The notes: generated by a model from the letters alone, not told the origin. DNA of 64,000 bases from UBA2336 sp964419145 (GCA_964419145.1 CAYQOM010000005.1:1-64000); one strand, 5' to 3'. Counted from the stretch's first letter, positions 19,301-28,217 are shown. A program made the numbers and translations.

Positions 19301-19782
19301 CTCTTCTCTACCAAATCATTAATCATCCCCTGCAACCCCATGGCGCGTCCGTCATCCGGAGAATATATTCGGGTAATACCGTATTCAATCAGTTCTTTTA
19401 TTTCATCGGGCAGGATAACCCCTCCGCCACCGCCAAATATTTTAATATGTCCTGCACCCTTCTCTTGTAGGAGGTCGTACATGTATTTAAAGTATTCGTT
19501 GTGTCCACCCTGATAGCTGGTCATGGCAATGGCCTGTGCATCTTCCTGAATGGCGGTATTCACCACTTCTTCCACACTTCGGTCGTGGCCCAGGTGGATA
19601 ACCTCAACGCCTGTCGCCTGAATGATCCTGCGCATGATGTTGATGGCCGCGTCATGACCATCAAACAGGCTGGCAGCCGTTACAATACGAACTTTGTTTT
19701 TGGGCTTATAGGGTTCCGGGGCCTGATGGCCGGCCAGGTTGGGTTTGTCAGTTTTCTTAGGGGTAATGGTTTCCGTACTCAT
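16372..19782 (-). CDS. icmF: Fused isobutyryl-CoA mutase IcmF (B12 domain, G-protein chaperone, mutase)
   Basis: IcmF isomerises isobutyryl-CoA and n-butyryl-CoA with adenosylcobalamin and contains its own MeaB-type GTPase chaperone. Domains in order: B12-binding domain (about 30-155) with the DGHD ligand-loop at 41-44, SYQGGH and FGGGGGVI; G domain (about 210-480) with Walker A GTGGAGKSS at 218-226, LETSGIG and the base motif NKFD at 359-362; mutase barrel (about 560-1136) with YPFKREGEDPTRMFAGEGGPERTNRRFHY and VSISGYHIAEAGA. The PFKR...RTNRRFHY form separates IcmF from methylmalonyl-CoA mutase. At 1136 residues it is slightly longer than usual; part of the excess is a repeat-encoded linker at about 169-179. 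Whether it prefers isobutyryl-CoA or a related branched acyl-CoA cannot be read from the sequence with certainty. Confidence 0.93.
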   Translation of the reverse strand: MSTETITPKKTDKPNLAGHQAPEPYKPKNKVRIVTAASLFDGHDAAINIMRRIIQATGVEVIHLGHDRSVEEVVNTAIQEDAQAIAMTSYQGGHNEYFKYMYDLLQEKGAGHIKIFGGGGGVILPDEIKELIEYGITRIYSPDDGRAMGLQGMINDLVEKSDFPTGEKISNEQLTVDNNLPIAQMISAAENFYDKHKAVFTEINKKAATSKAPVLGITGTGGAGKSSMVDEIVRRFLVDFKDKTIGLISVDPSKRKTGGALLGDRIRMNAINNPRVYMRSLATRQSNLALSAYVKEAIQILKAAGFDLIILETSGIGQSDTEILDHSDVSLYVMTPEYGAATQLEKIDMLDFADVIALNKFDKRGALDALRDVKKQYQRNHQLWDRKPEDMPVFGTIASQFNDPGTNQLYKHIIDKVVEKTGADLKSSFEITREMSEKIFVIPPHRTRYLSEISENNRKYDEWVNEQVIVAEKLFAFNKTIESVADTDIKKVLQAEFDKIKLNLDPKNWKLIEEWKEKVSRYKEPVFKFKVRDKEIGIQTHTESLSHTQIPKVVLPKYSSWGDLLRWSLQENVPGEFPYTAGIYPFKREGEDPTRMFAGEGGPERTNRRFHYVSLAMPAKRLSTAFDSVTLYGNDPDYRPDIYGKIGNSGVSICCLDDAKKLYSGFNLADPKTSVSMTINGPAPMLLSYFMNAAIDQQCEIYIKQNGLEEEVKKKIASIYKGKENERPAYQGALPKGNDGLGLMLLGVTGDQVLPNDVYEKIKAETLSQVRGTVQADILKEDQAQNTCIFSTEFALRLMGDVQQYFIDKKVRNFYSVSISGYHIAEAGANPITQLAFTLANGFTYVEYYLSRGMDINAFAPNLSFFFSNGVDPEYAVIGRVARRIWAKALKNKYGADARSQMLKYHIQTSGRSLHAQEIDFNDIRTTLQALYAIYDNCNSLHTNAYDEAITTPTEESVRRAMAIQLIINKELGLAKNENPLQGSFIIEELTDLVEEAVLSEFDRITERGGVLGAMETMYQRGKIQEESLYYETLKHTGEYPIIGVNTFLSSKGSPTVLPQEVIRATTEEKEYQISMLRNLHHFHADKTVAMLERVQQAAIQNKNIFEELMEATKVCSLGQITKALFEVGGQYRRNM
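19250..19279. repeat. CAATTG word repeat in frame within icmF
   Basis: The segment reads (minus strand) as ATTAGCAATGAGCAATTG followed by ACAGTTGACAA, a string of near-copies of the CAATTGT word. It encodes ISNEQLTVDNN in the linker between the B12 and G domains. Confidence 0.8.
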
Positions 19783-19805
19783 AGCTTCAAGTCTTCAACA
19801 AGACT

Positions 19806-19813
19806 CAAAAATA
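19806..19813 (-). promoter_or_regulatory. Candidate -7 box (TATTTTTG, minus strand) of icmF
   Basis: Read on the minus strand, TATTTTTG matches TAnnTTTG and ends 23 bases before the icmF ATG; about 19 bases upstream is TTAGC, a poor -33 match. Confidence 0.45.
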
Positions 19814-19880
19814 CGGACTAACTCACGGTTTTGCTAACAGGGGTTAGGATACAGGAGATGTTGATCCAAAAATTCTTTTA

Positions 19881-22292
19881 TTAGTTTTTTATTACGTATT
19901 GGGTTGAAGCAAAGCCAGCTTTTCCGGTTGACGAAATCCCTTCGATTATTCCAGAAACAGTTGTTTCCTGGTCATGATTAAAGAACGTTACGGAAGCATT
20001 GCCTAATGAGTCTGTTTGAATATATGGGCTCCAGAAAAGAGTCACACGCATATCAGGCTTAACATATTCGGGATTTTTGAGGCTGTAGTTCGGTGAGTAA
20101 AATTCACGTTCTACATGGTAACCCATTTTTCGAAATGTAAAGGTGCCTTCCTCTACGGTACTTAAATTTGATCCTCGTTTTGTATAGAAGCCGATTGCAC
20201 CATTTGCTCCACGTGCTCCAAATATGGCAGCATCTGCACCTTTCCAAACAGTAAAACTTTCTATATTTTCTACAGGTATTGCACTAAGACTTTCAAAATC
20301 AAAAGGCATATCATCAACCAGAATAAGTGGATTAGTTCCTGATTTGATTGAGTTGGGTCCTTGTATTAAAACTTTCCAACTGAATAGATCACCTGTTACC
20401 TGAACTCCTGCTACCCGTCCTTGTATCAATTGAAGAGGGTGAAGCAAATTCTCCATACCGGGTTCATTGGCTACACGAATGTTAACACTCCCTTTTCCGA
20501 ATGGCCTTATTCTGGCCTGAGGTTCCAGGCGTGACTCCTTAATTTCAATATTTTTTAAAATGATAGTCTTTTCATCAAAGTAATAAGCGCTATCAATCGC
20601 TCTTCGTTCAGCGCTATTTGCAAAGAATTTTCTCTCAAATTCATTTTTAGTTTCAGCAAGTGTAGTTATTGGATAAGTTATTTCGGGTCTATCAATATCT
20701 GTGGTGATCAAAATTTTAACTGCTTTATTTCCTTTTTTTGTTTCACTCTTCAGGATTAAATCAGCGGAGTCGTAATAGATAATATTTAAAAACGAGAAAT
20801 AACCAGTTGGATTTGTAATTGTTTCACTCACTGTTGGTATTGAAGTTAACGACAGATACGTAACTTTTCCTTGACCAACTGCTTTACCATTATATTTATC
20901 AACTACCTGACCTGAAATTCTTAATCCTTTCTCGGGCAAATATTCAGGAGCTTTCCAGTTGTGTTGTAAGGCTTGGTTAATAGTAAATCTTCTCCAACCT
21001 TGGGTCAACAGAAGGAAATCCAGCGCATCTTCCCGGTCTGAATTTTTATTGTTGAAATAATATCCCGGAGATTCAATGTGCCCTTGCAGTTCTGATGAGA
21101 TCAGTAGGTAGGTACTAATATTTTCTTGATTTGGCTCAATAAGCACTTGCTGATCATCACATACAGCAAGTGACAGATTGGCAACGACAGGGTTGCCATT
21201 TGAATCTTTAACGTTAATGTTCAACGTTACTTTTTCCCTGGGAGCATAAGTTTTATTATTTGCCGACATTTCAATACGAAGATGTTCAGTTGGATTATCA
21301 ACAAACACCAGCCGCTCAGCAAGTGGTGAGCCCTGGCGGTCTAAAATTGTAATCTGTGTCACTCCAGCCGGGAATTGTGATTTGTCAATTCTGGCGACAG
21401 CTACATTCGATGCGAGATTTACGCGCGCACTGTAGACAATTTGTCCCCTTGTTTGAGCAAGGATATATAGTTCTTGGTACTTAGTATAATCCGATGTTTG
21501 AATCCGAACCAGTAATTCTTTTGATGCATTTCGTACCGATAATACCAGGCCAGATTCAAGGGAGGGCGGCAATAAAATTTCTTTGTCAGGTTTATCAATT
21601 ACAGCCTTATATCTTTCTCCTTTCTCGGGCAAAAATGAAAATGCCCCCATGCCTAGAAAATTACATTGGAATTCGGCTACGGTCTTTCCTTTTGTGTTAA
21701 TAATTATTCCATGGGTCGCTTTACCCAAGCCATCAGCTCCGATTGCTTTAACACCTACTTTGCAAACAACATCGGCTACAAGATTGCCGCCCTCAGGAAA
21801 GAATTGAATGTCAAGAATTTGATCGTGAGTTTCTTTAATAACATCGTTATTGTTTATATTCCATATTTTTATTGACCGCTGGAAAAAGTAGCTCTCTTCA
21901 AAATTTCGCATCCAGTTGGTATAAGCGCGGAGTAAATATTTTCCAGATTTCAAAGTGTCTGGTAACATAATACTTCCAGATGCTAAACCGTTAATGGATA
22001 AGAGTTTTATTTGTTGAATGACTTCTTTATTTTGATTGATTAATTCTACATAAATAGTTTGACTTAGTTGGGAAGGTTCATGATATGGGCCAGCAGTTAA
22101 GTACACTTTGTACCAAATTGTTTCTCCACCTGTATAATAAGGTCTGTCTAAATGGATGTAAATTTTTTCTTGAGGTAACTCCTCCAGATATCTGGCGAAA
22201 CCTGCTGTCAGGCGCTCCAATGGGTTTTCCTGAATAAAGGATAAGAGGAGACTTGTAAAAAATATTAGAATAATAAAAAGGTACCTATTCAT
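19881..22292 (-). CDS. Exported MG2-domain protein with TonB-receptor plug domain
   Basis: The 803-residue protein has a signal peptide (YLFIILIFFTSLLLSFIQ) and starts with a macroglobulin-like module, EKIYIHLDRPYYTGGETIWYKVYL, the bait-region-family motif also seen in alpha-2-macroglobulins. More macroglobulin and carboxypeptidase-regulatory-like beta domains follow (NNKTYAPREKVTLNINVKDSNGNPV; GLRISGQVVDKYNGKAVGQG). At about 590-710 it has a TonB plug domain (NLLHPLQLIQGRVAGVQV, NPLILVDDMPFDFESLSAIPVENIESFTVWKGADAAIFGARGANGAI), but no beta-barrel after it. Such plug-without-barrel proteins are common in Bacteroidota and may act with an outer-membrane partner. ATG at 22292 fits the signal peptide; a TTG five codons upstream is an alternative. 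Confidence 0.82.
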   Translation of the reverse strand: MNRYLFIILIFFTSLLLSFIQENPLERLTAGFARYLEELPQEKIYIHLDRPYYTGGETIWYKVYLTAGPYHEPSQLSQTIYVELINQNKEVIQQIKLLSINGLASGSIMLPDTLKSGKYLLRAYTNWMRNFEESYFFQRSIKIWNINNNDVIKETHDQILDIQFFPEGGNLVADVVCKVGVKAIGADGLGKATHGIIINTKGKTVAEFQCNFLGMGAFSFLPEKGERYKAVIDKPDKEILLPPSLESGLVLSVRNASKELLVRIQTSDYTKYQELYILAQTRGQIVYSARVNLASNVAVARIDKSQFPAGVTQITILDRQGSPLAERLVFVDNPTEHLRIEMSANNKTYAPREKVTLNINVKDSNGNPVVANLSLAVCDDQQVLIEPNQENISTYLLISSELQGHIESPGYYFNNKNSDREDALDFLLLTQGWRRFTINQALQHNWKAPEYLPEKGLRISGQVVDKYNGKAVGQGKVTYLSLTSIPTVSETITNPTGYFSFLNIIYYDSADLILKSETKKGNKAVKILITTDIDRPEITYPITTLAETKNEFERKFFANSAERRAIDSAYYFDEKTIILKNIEIKESRLEPQARIRPFGKGSVNIRVANEPGMENLLHPLQLIQGRVAGVQVTGDLFSWKVLIQGPNSIKSGTNPLILVDDMPFDFESLSAIPVENIESFTVWKGADAAIFGARGANGAIGFYTKRGSNLSTVEEGTFTFRKMGYHVEREFYSPNYSLKNPEYVKPDMRVTLFWSPYIQTDSLGNASVTFFNHDQETTVSGIIEGISSTGKAGFASTQYVIKN

Positions 22293-22357
22293 TAGTGAGG
22301 TTTTCAATGCAATTTAATGGTTTTCAAATGATGAACTGTACGTTTTAGTTTGCATCT

Positions 22358-22383
22358 TGTTCGCATCCACCCGAAACCGGACA
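22358..22383. promoter_or_regulatory. Candidate operator upstream of orphan permease (TGTTCG...CCGGACA)
   Basis: TGTTCG at 22358-22363 and CCGGACA at 22377-22383 lie 62 bases before the permease ATG. CCGGACA on the coding strand also occurs ahead of the permeases at 39746 and 56426. No regulator is known for it. Confidence 0.25.
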
Positions 22384-22444
22384 ACCTCAAAACTTTAGGT
22401 AACCTTCGCCCGTCTTTGGAGTTGTACCTTCCAAACTACCCCTT

Positions 22445-24910
22445 ATGATCCGAAACCTCATCCTTTCTGCATTACGGGCTTTACGTAAAAATGCCTTTTT
22501 TTCATCCCTCAACATAGCAGGCCTTGCCATTGGCATGAGTGTGTTCCTGCTCATTGCACAGTATGTTTATTTCGAAAGAAGTTACGAAGCATTTATCCCG
22601 AATGCTGATCAAATTTATCGGGTATCGCTCACTACCTATATCAATAACGAGCTGGTTATGACCAGCGCAGAAAATTATCCGGGTGTTGGCCCTGCATTGG
22701 TGGAAGAACTGCCGGAAGTGACAGGTTACGCCCGCCTTTATAATCTGGGATATAAAAACAACGTCATCATCACGTATGAGGATGCCCAACCAGACCCGAT
22801 TGCTTTCAAACACAGACGTTTTCTGTATGCCGATTCTTCTTTTCTACCGATGATGGACTATGCCATGGTGACAGGCGATAAATTGACTGCACTCGAACTA
22901 CCCAATTGTGCGGTAATCTCTGAATCATACGCCAGGCGATATTTTGGAGACACAGACCCGATCGGGAAAATGCTGCGCATGCAGGATGATGATTTCAACA
23001 ACGAGCTGGTAAAAATTACCGGTGTGTTTAAGGACCTCCCACCGAATACGCATCTCAAGTTTGATATTCTTTTTTCGTATAAGACTTTATTGAGCAGAGG
23101 CGAATGGGCACCTGGTAGATACCACCAAAGCTGGCAGCGAAAAGATATGTATACGTTTGTTTCGGTTCAACCCGGAACAGATGCCAAGTCATTAGAGAAA
23201 AAATTTGAATCGATTGTTGAAAAATATAACCCTGCGTTGAAGGAACGAAATCAACGCGACATATTGAGTTTGCAACCGCTTAAAAGTATTCACCTTACGT
23301 CAAGTCTGGCGGAAGAACCGGAACCGAATGGTGATTCACGCATTGTATTCTTCATGGCTATCATTGGAATTTTTGTATTGGTGATTGCCTGGATCAATTA
23401 CATCAACCTTTCCACGGCAAAAGCTATGGAACGTGCGAATGAAGTTGGTGTAAGAAAAGTTATGGGTGCGTTTAAAGGTCAACTGATTGCCCAATTCCTT
23501 GTTGAAGCGATGGTGGTAAATCTGTTTAGCCTGGTATTGGCTTTTGGATTGGTTGCGCTTGTACTTCCGTACTTTAACCAGTTATCCGGAATAACCCTTA
23601 CATTAAGCTACCTGGTTCAGCCTTGGTTTTTAGGGTTGCTGGGGTTGGTGTGGTTATCCGGTTCTTTGCTTTCCGGATTTTATCCTGCTTTTGTGCTGTC
23701 TTCCTTTAAACCGGTTTTAGTGTTGAAAGGAAAGATGCTCACCAGTCGCAAGGGATTGTTGTTGCGAAAATCGTTGGTGGTTTTTCAGTTTGTTGCTTCT
23801 GTGGCGCTTATCTCTGGTACGTTAATCGTGTACGATCAGTTAAACTTTATGATGAAGCGAAATATCGGTATGAACATTGAGCAGGTATTGGTGATTGAGC
23901 GACCGGGAATTGCACCGCGTGATCGTCAGGCTTTCTATTCCAACGTAGATGTGTTTCGCAATGAACTTGAAAAGGATGCCACCATTCAAGGGGTGAGCAC
24001 TTCGGTTACTATTCCGGGAAAGCAGCGGGAGTACAAAGCGGTAATCAAAAAATATGGTGCCAATGATGATGCGGCCATTACGGTCCGATTCAACAGCATG
24101 GATTATGATTTTATTGATGTGTTCGATATGAAGCTGTTGGCAGGAAGAGGTTTCTCAAAGGATTTTACCAACGATCCGGATACATCCATGATTATTACGG
24201 AATCAGCGGTTAAACTTTTAGGTTTTGGAAAACCTGAAGACGCCATCGGTCAAACGCTCTCTGTTCCTCAGTTTCAGTGGAATGGAATTGTGGTGGGTGT
24301 AGTAAACGACTATCACCAGGTATCGTTAAAGAAGGCGCTTGACCCCACCGTATTTTATTGCACGGCCTATGGGGGTGAATTCTATTCGTTAAAAATCAAC
24401 ACCACTGATTTGCCCGCAACACTGGCCAGCATCCGAAGCGCCTGGACAACGGCTTTCCCCGGAAATCCTTTCGAGTATTTCTTTCTGGATGATTATTTCA
24501 ACATGCAATATGAGAATGAAAAGAAGTTCGGCAAGCTGTTTACTACGTTCTCTCTTCTGGCCATCATGGTAGGTTGTATCGGGTTATTCGGATTATCAGC
24601 TTTTACGGCCACGCAACGAACCAAGGAAATCGGCATCCGAAAGGCTTTGGGCTCTACGGTAAACGGAATTTTTCTGTTGCTTTCAAGGGAATACCTGAAG
24701 CTAGTTGGCTTTTCGGTTTTGATTGCAGTGCCTTTGGTATACCTGGTTATGCGCGATTGGATTCAAAGTTTTCCTTACCGCATCAGCATTTCCATTTTTG
24801 TTTTTGTAATTGCCGGAATAGCGGTGCTGTTGATTTCACTTTTGACCATCAGCTTCCAAACGCTGCGTGCAGCAAAAACAAACCCGGTTGATTCCCTGAG
24901 GTATGAATAA
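22445..24910 (+). CDS. Orphan FtsX/MacB-type permease 1
   Basis: The 821-residue inner-membrane protein has two MacB-type periplasmic domains and two FtsX transmembrane modules in one chain: helix 1 (FFSSLNIAGLAIGMSVFLLIA), periplasmic domain, three helices (IVFFMAIIGIFVLVIAWINYINLS, NLFSLVLAFGLVALVLPYF and LGLLGLVWLSGSLLSGFYPAF), a further helix (SLVVFQFVASVALISGTLIVY), second periplasmic domain and a final three-helix FtsX module with the loop RTKEIGIRKALGS. Such duplicated permeases are abundant in Cytophagales and Acidobacteria and usually lack their own ATPase, as here. They are presumed to be mechanotransmission transporters that use an ATPase coded elsewhere. A terminator hairpin follows directly. 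Confidence 0.92.
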   Translation: MIRNLILSALRALRKNAFFSSLNIAGLAIGMSVFLLIAQYVYFERSYEAFIPNADQIYRVSLTTYINNELVMTSAENYPGVGPALVEELPEVTGYARLYNLGYKNNVIITYEDAQPDPIAFKHRRFLYADSSFLPMMDYAMVTGDKLTALELPNCAVISESYARRYFGDTDPIGKMLRMQDDDFNNELVKITGVFKDLPPNTHLKFDILFSYKTLLSRGEWAPGRYHQSWQRKDMYTFVSVQPGTDAKSLEKKFESIVEKYNPALKERNQRDILSLQPLKSIHLTSSLAEEPEPNGDSRIVFFMAIIGIFVLVIAWINYINLSTAKAMERANEVGVRKVMGAFKGQLIAQFLVEAMVVNLFSLVLAFGLVALVLPYFNQLSGITLTLSYLVQPWFLGLLGLVWLSGSLLSGFYPAFVLSSFKPVLVLKGKMLTSRKGLLLRKSLVVFQFVASVALISGTLIVYDQLNFMMKRNIGMNIEQVLVIERPGIAPRDRQAFYSNVDVFRNELEKDATIQGVSTSVTIPGKQREYKAVIKKYGANDDAAITVRFNSMDYDFIDVFDMKLLAGRGFSKDFTNDPDTSMIITESAVKLLGFGKPEDAIGQTLSVPQFQWNGIVVGVVNDYHQVSLKKALDPTVFYCTAYGGEFYSLKINTTDLPATLASIRSAWTTAFPGNPFEYFFLDDYFNMQYENEKKFGKLFTTFSLLAIMVGCIGLFGLSAFTATQRTKEIGIRKALGSTVNGIFLLLSREYLKLVGFSVLIAVPLVYLVMRDWIQSFPYRISISIFVFVIAGIAVLLISLLTISFQTLRAAKTNPVDSLRYE

Positions 24911-24913
24911 AAA

Positions 24914-24942
24914 AAAGAGGTCTGTAGTTAGCAGACCTCTTT
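24914..24942 (+). terminator. Intrinsic terminator after orphan permease 1
   Basis: An 11-bp stem AAAGAGGTCTG/CAGACCTCTTT with a seven-base loop begins four bases after the stop codon. The following T tract is short (TTAAGGTTTT). Confidence 0.8.
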
Positions 24943-24987
24943 AAGGTTTTATTAATGTGAGTACCGGTTCCATTTACTAAACGCTTT

Positions 24988-25117
24988 CGTCATTGCGAAC
25001 GGAGGCGTAGTTATGTGCGTTGGAGTGAAGCAATCCCATGGGTACGTGTGTAGTTCTCTATATAGTGGGGGATTGCTTCGCTCCACCTTACAGCCAGCCC
25101 TTCCGCTCGCAATGACA
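24988..25117. repeat. GTCATTGCGA-ended inverted repeat, copy 1
   Basis: The element begins GTCATTGCGA (24989) and ends TCGCAATGAC (25116). Inside lies a second inverted pair, GGAGTGAAGCAATCCC (25022-25037) and GGGATTGCTTCGCTCC (25069-25084). Both halves are of the same arm type (GCGAACGGA.../GCGAGCGGAAGG...). Related elements are at 44767 and 50928. It lies between the terminator of permease 1 and the convergent M28 gene. Confidence 0.9.
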
Positions 25118-25165
25118 TTCAATTTTTATTGTAGGACGGATACTCACTTTTGTTAATGATTGAAT

Positions 25166-26824
25166 TTACTTTTTCATATACGCATCACGCACAGCCTTAA
25201 ATTCCGAGCCTTCCTTCCACTGCGGCCACGTGGTTTCAAAAGATAATTTCTTACCTACGTTGAATAACAACTTCGCATCGTCTACCGCGCCTTCCAGGTT
25301 CCAGCGTGAGGTGTCGTATTCATCGGAAGGCTTGTGATAATATTTGGCTACGTACTCATCTTGAAGTTGTTTGCCATACTCAGCACCTTTTTCGAAATGA
25401 TCGATACCCGTTCCGGTATACAATGCTGGAATACCCACTTTCGCAAAACAAAAATGATCGGAGCGGAAATAATATCCCGCAACCGGATTGGGTTCAGGTG
25501 AGGTATATCGGCCAACGGCCTTCGCTTCTTCGTTAAGGTAGTCTTCCAACTCGGATTGACCAATGCCCACCACCACAATGTCTTTCATTTTTCCATAGGG
25601 ATTAATGCCGTCTATGTTGATGTTCGCTACGGTTTTTTCTCTTGGATAGATCGGGTTCTGCGCATAGTACTCCGATCCCCACAACCCTTGTTCTTCAGCC
25701 GTTACGGCAAGGAAAATAACCGTACGGTTAGGCTTTGCCTTCATCGACTTGAATGCCTTTGCAATTTCAAGCATACCGGCTGTTCCGCTGGCGTTGTCGA
25801 GTGCTCCATTATATATGGTGTCACCTTTTTCATCGGCTTTGCCAATGCCGAGGTGATCCCAATGCGTAGAGTAAATGATGTACTCGTCTGGTTGCTTGGT
25901 GCCTGTAATTTTTCCGATTACGTTATACGTTTTATCGTATTTCGATTTCACCGAAAGAGTGGTGGAAAGTTTCAGGTTCATGGGCATGCCTTTAAAGCCG
26001 GGTTGGCGCGCAGCCGAAACCGTAGTAGCCCAATCGATGCCTGCCGCTTCAAACAATTTTTTGGCTGTAGGATTGGAAACCCAACCTACCGTAGCACAGA
26101 AGTACGGATTCTTATCGCGTGTGTCTAAGTATAACTTGGAAGCATTCCAACTGTTCTGCACCACCCAAAATCCGTAGCCTGCCGGTACGTCATCATGTAC
26201 AATCAATAAACCTTTTGCTCCCTGGCGTGCTGCCTCTTCAAACTTGTACGTCCAGCGGCCGTAATACGTCATGGTGTTGCCTTTAAACAGAGAAGCATCT
26301 TCCGATCCAAAACCCGGATCGTTCACCATCACCAACACAATTTTATCTTTTACATCCAGGCCTGCATAGTCGTTCCAATTGTATTCGGGTGCCACAATGC
26401 CAAAACCGGCAAAAATCAAATCATCTTCTTTCAGTTCTATGGCTTCCTGCGTTCGCTCCGTCCAGATTACATAATCTTTTAATCCCTCCAGGGTAAAAGT
26501 TCCGCGCTTTGATTTCACTTCCATCGTGGGCGCTGCTGTGGTGGTAATTTCTACCATCGGCACTTCCTGCAGGTAGCTTTCACCGTTGCCCGGTTCCAAT
26601 CCCAGAGTTTTATATTGATCCTCCAGGTAGGCAAGGGTTTTACGTTCGCCTTCCGTGAAGGGTTTACGCCCTGTAAATTCATCGGCAGACAAGATTTTGA
26701 TGTGATTTTCAATGCCCGTAACAGAAAAAGAGCTTAGGCCATCCTCTCGGTTAAAGGTGGCTTCTTTTTCGGCACAGGAAATAACCAACGCAAGAATGAC
26801 AAGTGTGAAAGGCAGTTTTTTCAT
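25166..26824 (-). CDS. M28-family zinc aminopeptidase lipoprotein with PA domain
   Basis: The 552-residue product has a lipoprotein signal (FTLVILALVISC-AEK). It carries a protease-associated insertion (about 130-250, GYGFWVVQNSWN) inside an M28 aminopeptidase fold. Visible zinc-site motifs are YSTHWDHLG (His-x-Asp), ALDNASGTAG (Asp), FLAVTAEEQGLWGS (catalytic and ligand Glu), NIDGINPYG (Asp) and the last His in SDHFCFAKVGIPAL. It should release N-terminal residues from peptides outside the inner membrane. ATG 26824 is chosen as it opens the lipoprotein signal; an in-frame ATG 33 bases upstream would precede it with a polar tail. Single gene, with a TGTTC/GAACA inverted repeat upstream. Confidence 0.92.
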   Translation of the reverse strand: MKKLPFTLVILALVISCAEKEATFNREDGLSSFSVTGIENHIKILSADEFTGRKPFTEGERKTLAYLEDQYKTLGLEPGNGESYLQEVPMVEITTTAAPTMEVKSKRGTFTLEGLKDYVIWTERTQEAIELKEDDLIFAGFGIVAPEYNWNDYAGLDVKDKIVLVMVNDPGFGSEDASLFKGNTMTYYGRWTYKFEEAARQGAKGLLIVHDDVPAGYGFWVVQNSWNASKLYLDTRDKNPYFCATVGWVSNPTAKKLFEAAGIDWATTVSAARQPGFKGMPMNLKLSTTLSVKSKYDKTYNVIGKITGTKQPDEYIIYSTHWDHLGIGKADEKGDTIYNGALDNASGTAGMLEIAKAFKSMKAKPNRTVIFLAVTAEEQGLWGSEYYAQNPIYPREKTVANINIDGINPYGKMKDIVVVGIGQSELEDYLNEEAKAVGRYTSPEPNPVAGYYFRSDHFCFAKVGIPALYTGTGIDHFEKGAEYGKQLQDEYVAKYYHKPSDEYDTSRWNLEGAVDDAKLLFNVGKKLSFETTWPQWKEGSEFKAVRDAYMKK

Positions 26825-26868
26825 AGTTGAGTTTTTAAGCGTATCAATGTTACGCATTTATTCCGTTT

Positions 26869-26880
26869 TGTTCCCGAACA
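26869..26880. promoter_or_regulatory. Candidate operator TGTTCCCGAACA
   Basis: A short inverted repeat (arms TGTTC and GAACA, two-base centre) lies 45 bases ahead of the M28 peptidase start; no regulator can be named. Confidence 0.25.
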
Positions 26881-26919
26881 TTTTTACAAAGGGTTGGATG
26901 AATTGCCGATAAACCCATA

Positions 26920-26966
26920 ACTTGAAATCTCGATCTTAAATTTTGAACCTTAAACGTTGAATTAAA
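26920..26966. repeat. TTGAATCTTAAA word repeat before the oxidoreductase start
   Basis: The segment is built of CTTGAAATCT, GATCTTAAATTTTGAAC and CTTAAACGTTGAATT, variants of one word family also seen at 31112-31206. It ends two bases before the ATG at 26969. Confidence 0.7.
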
Positions 26967-26968
26967 CT

Positions 26969-28162
26969 ATGACACGCATCGCCATGTTGGGTACCGGTTT
27001 TATCGGTCGTTTTTATACGGATTCGCTTCACGGATACCGGAGTAAGGATAAAATTGTATCGGTGTATTCGCGAAAGGAAGAAAGTGTGAAAAAATTTATG
27101 GCCGATTATGATGTGCCGTTCGGAACCACCAACATGGAGGAAGCCATCAGTCGGCCGGATGTGGAAGTGGTGTGCGTTTCGTTGCCCAACAACCTGCATG
27201 AAGAGGCGGTGATGTTGTGTTGCAAACATAAAAAGGCGGTGATGGTTACCAAGCCGCTCGGAAGGAATGCCGAAGAAGGTAAGCGCATGCTAGAAGCGGT
27301 GGAAAAAGCAGGCATCTTCAACGGTTATTTAGAAGACCTGGTGTATACGCCTAAATTTTTAAAAGCACACGAAAGTATTTTGAGTGGTGCCTTAGGTAGA
27401 ATCCTGTGGGCCAAATCGCGCGAAACACATCCCGGCCCGCACAGTGAATGGTTTTGGGATATGGAACAAGCTGGTGGTGGATGCATTCTCGATCTTGGTT
27501 GCCATTGTGTGGAGATTGCGCGCACGTATATCGGCAAGGACATCAAGCCGATTGAAGTGATGTGTTGGGCCGATACACAAGTGAAGCCGATTGATGCGGA
27601 AGATCATGCCATCGGGTTGGTGAAATATGAAAACGGAGCCATCGGACAATTTGAGGTAAGCTGGACATTTCGCGGTGGGTTGGATTTACGCGATGAAGTA
27701 ATGGGTTCGGAAGGCACCATCTGGACGAACGGATTTTTGCGTACGGGTTTTGAAATGTTTACCACGGGAAAAGGAGCAGATTATGTGGCCGAGAAAGCCG
27801 AGAGTAATACGGGTTGGCTTTTTCCGGTGGGCGATGAGCTGAACGAGTTGGGGTACAACCACATGTTTACCGATATGCTGAATGCCTTTGAGCAAGGTAC
27901 ACAACCGAAAGAAACCTTTTACGATGGCTATGTGGTGAATGCCATTTTGGATGCTGCGTACCGATCCGCCAAAAGTAAATTGTGGGAACCGGTAAAGCTT
28001 GATGTCTGGCGCGGCAAGACTGGCGTTACCAAAGATAGTCACTTGCAGGAGTACGATGCCGATCATTACCTGGTAAAGGAAGAAGTAACACACTACGGTG
28101 CTAAGAAATTGATTTTAAAGAATAAAAAGACCGGAAAAATATCAGAGCGAGTAATCAATTAA
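26969..28162 (+). CDS. Gfo/Idh/MocA-family NAD(P)-dependent oxidoreductase
   Basis: The 397-residue cytoplasmic enzyme starts with a Rossmann fold (IAMLGTGFIGRFYTDSL, glycine motif GTGFIG), followed by VSVYSRKEE, the DVEVVCVSLPNNLHEEAV segment and a TKPLGRNAEEG segment in place of the usual EKP catalytic motif. The C-terminal alpha/beta domain has GGCILDLGCHCVEIAR, in which an H near the end of the GCHxxE segment fits the family active site. The substrate is most likely a sugar, inositol or sugar acid derivative but cannot be assigned. The 135-residue tail with GKTGVTKDSHLQEY is unremarkable. No sugar-metabolism genes are next to it. Confidence 0.9.
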   Translation: MTRIAMLGTGFIGRFYTDSLHGYRSKDKIVSVYSRKEESVKKFMADYDVPFGTTNMEEAISRPDVEVVCVSLPNNLHEEAVMLCCKHKKAVMVTKPLGRNAEEGKRMLEAVEKAGIFNGYLEDLVYTPKFLKAHESILSGALGRILWAKSRETHPGPHSEWFWDMEQAGGGCILDLGCHCVEIARTYIGKDIKPIEVMCWADTQVKPIDAEDHAIGLVKYENGAIGQFEVSWTFRGGLDLRDEVMGSEGTIWTNGFLRTGFEMFTTGKGADYVAEKAESNTGWLFPVGDELNELGYNHMFTDMLNAFEQGTQPKETFYDGYVVNAILDAAYRSAKSKLWEPVKLDVWRGKTGVTKDSHLQEYDADHYLVKEEVTHYGAKKLILKNKKTGKISERVIN

Positions 28163-28168
28163 AAAAAT

Positions 28169-28206
28169 CTTTGCGCCTCCTTAGCGCCTTTGCGACTTTG
28201 CGTGAA
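28169..28206. repeat. CTTTGCG word repeat
   Basis: CTTTGCGCC, TTAGCGCC, TTTGCGA and CTTTGCGTG follow one another in the 55-base gap between the oxidoreductase and the next small gene. Similar phrases are widespread in Bacteroidota intergenic DNA. Confidence 0.7.
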
Positions 28207-28217
28207 CGTTTTTAAAC

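Noticed and set aside
16372..19782. Methylmalonyl-CoA mutase plus separate MeaB
   Set aside because: All three domains are in one continuous frame in the IcmF order, and the mutase motifs are of the IcmF type.
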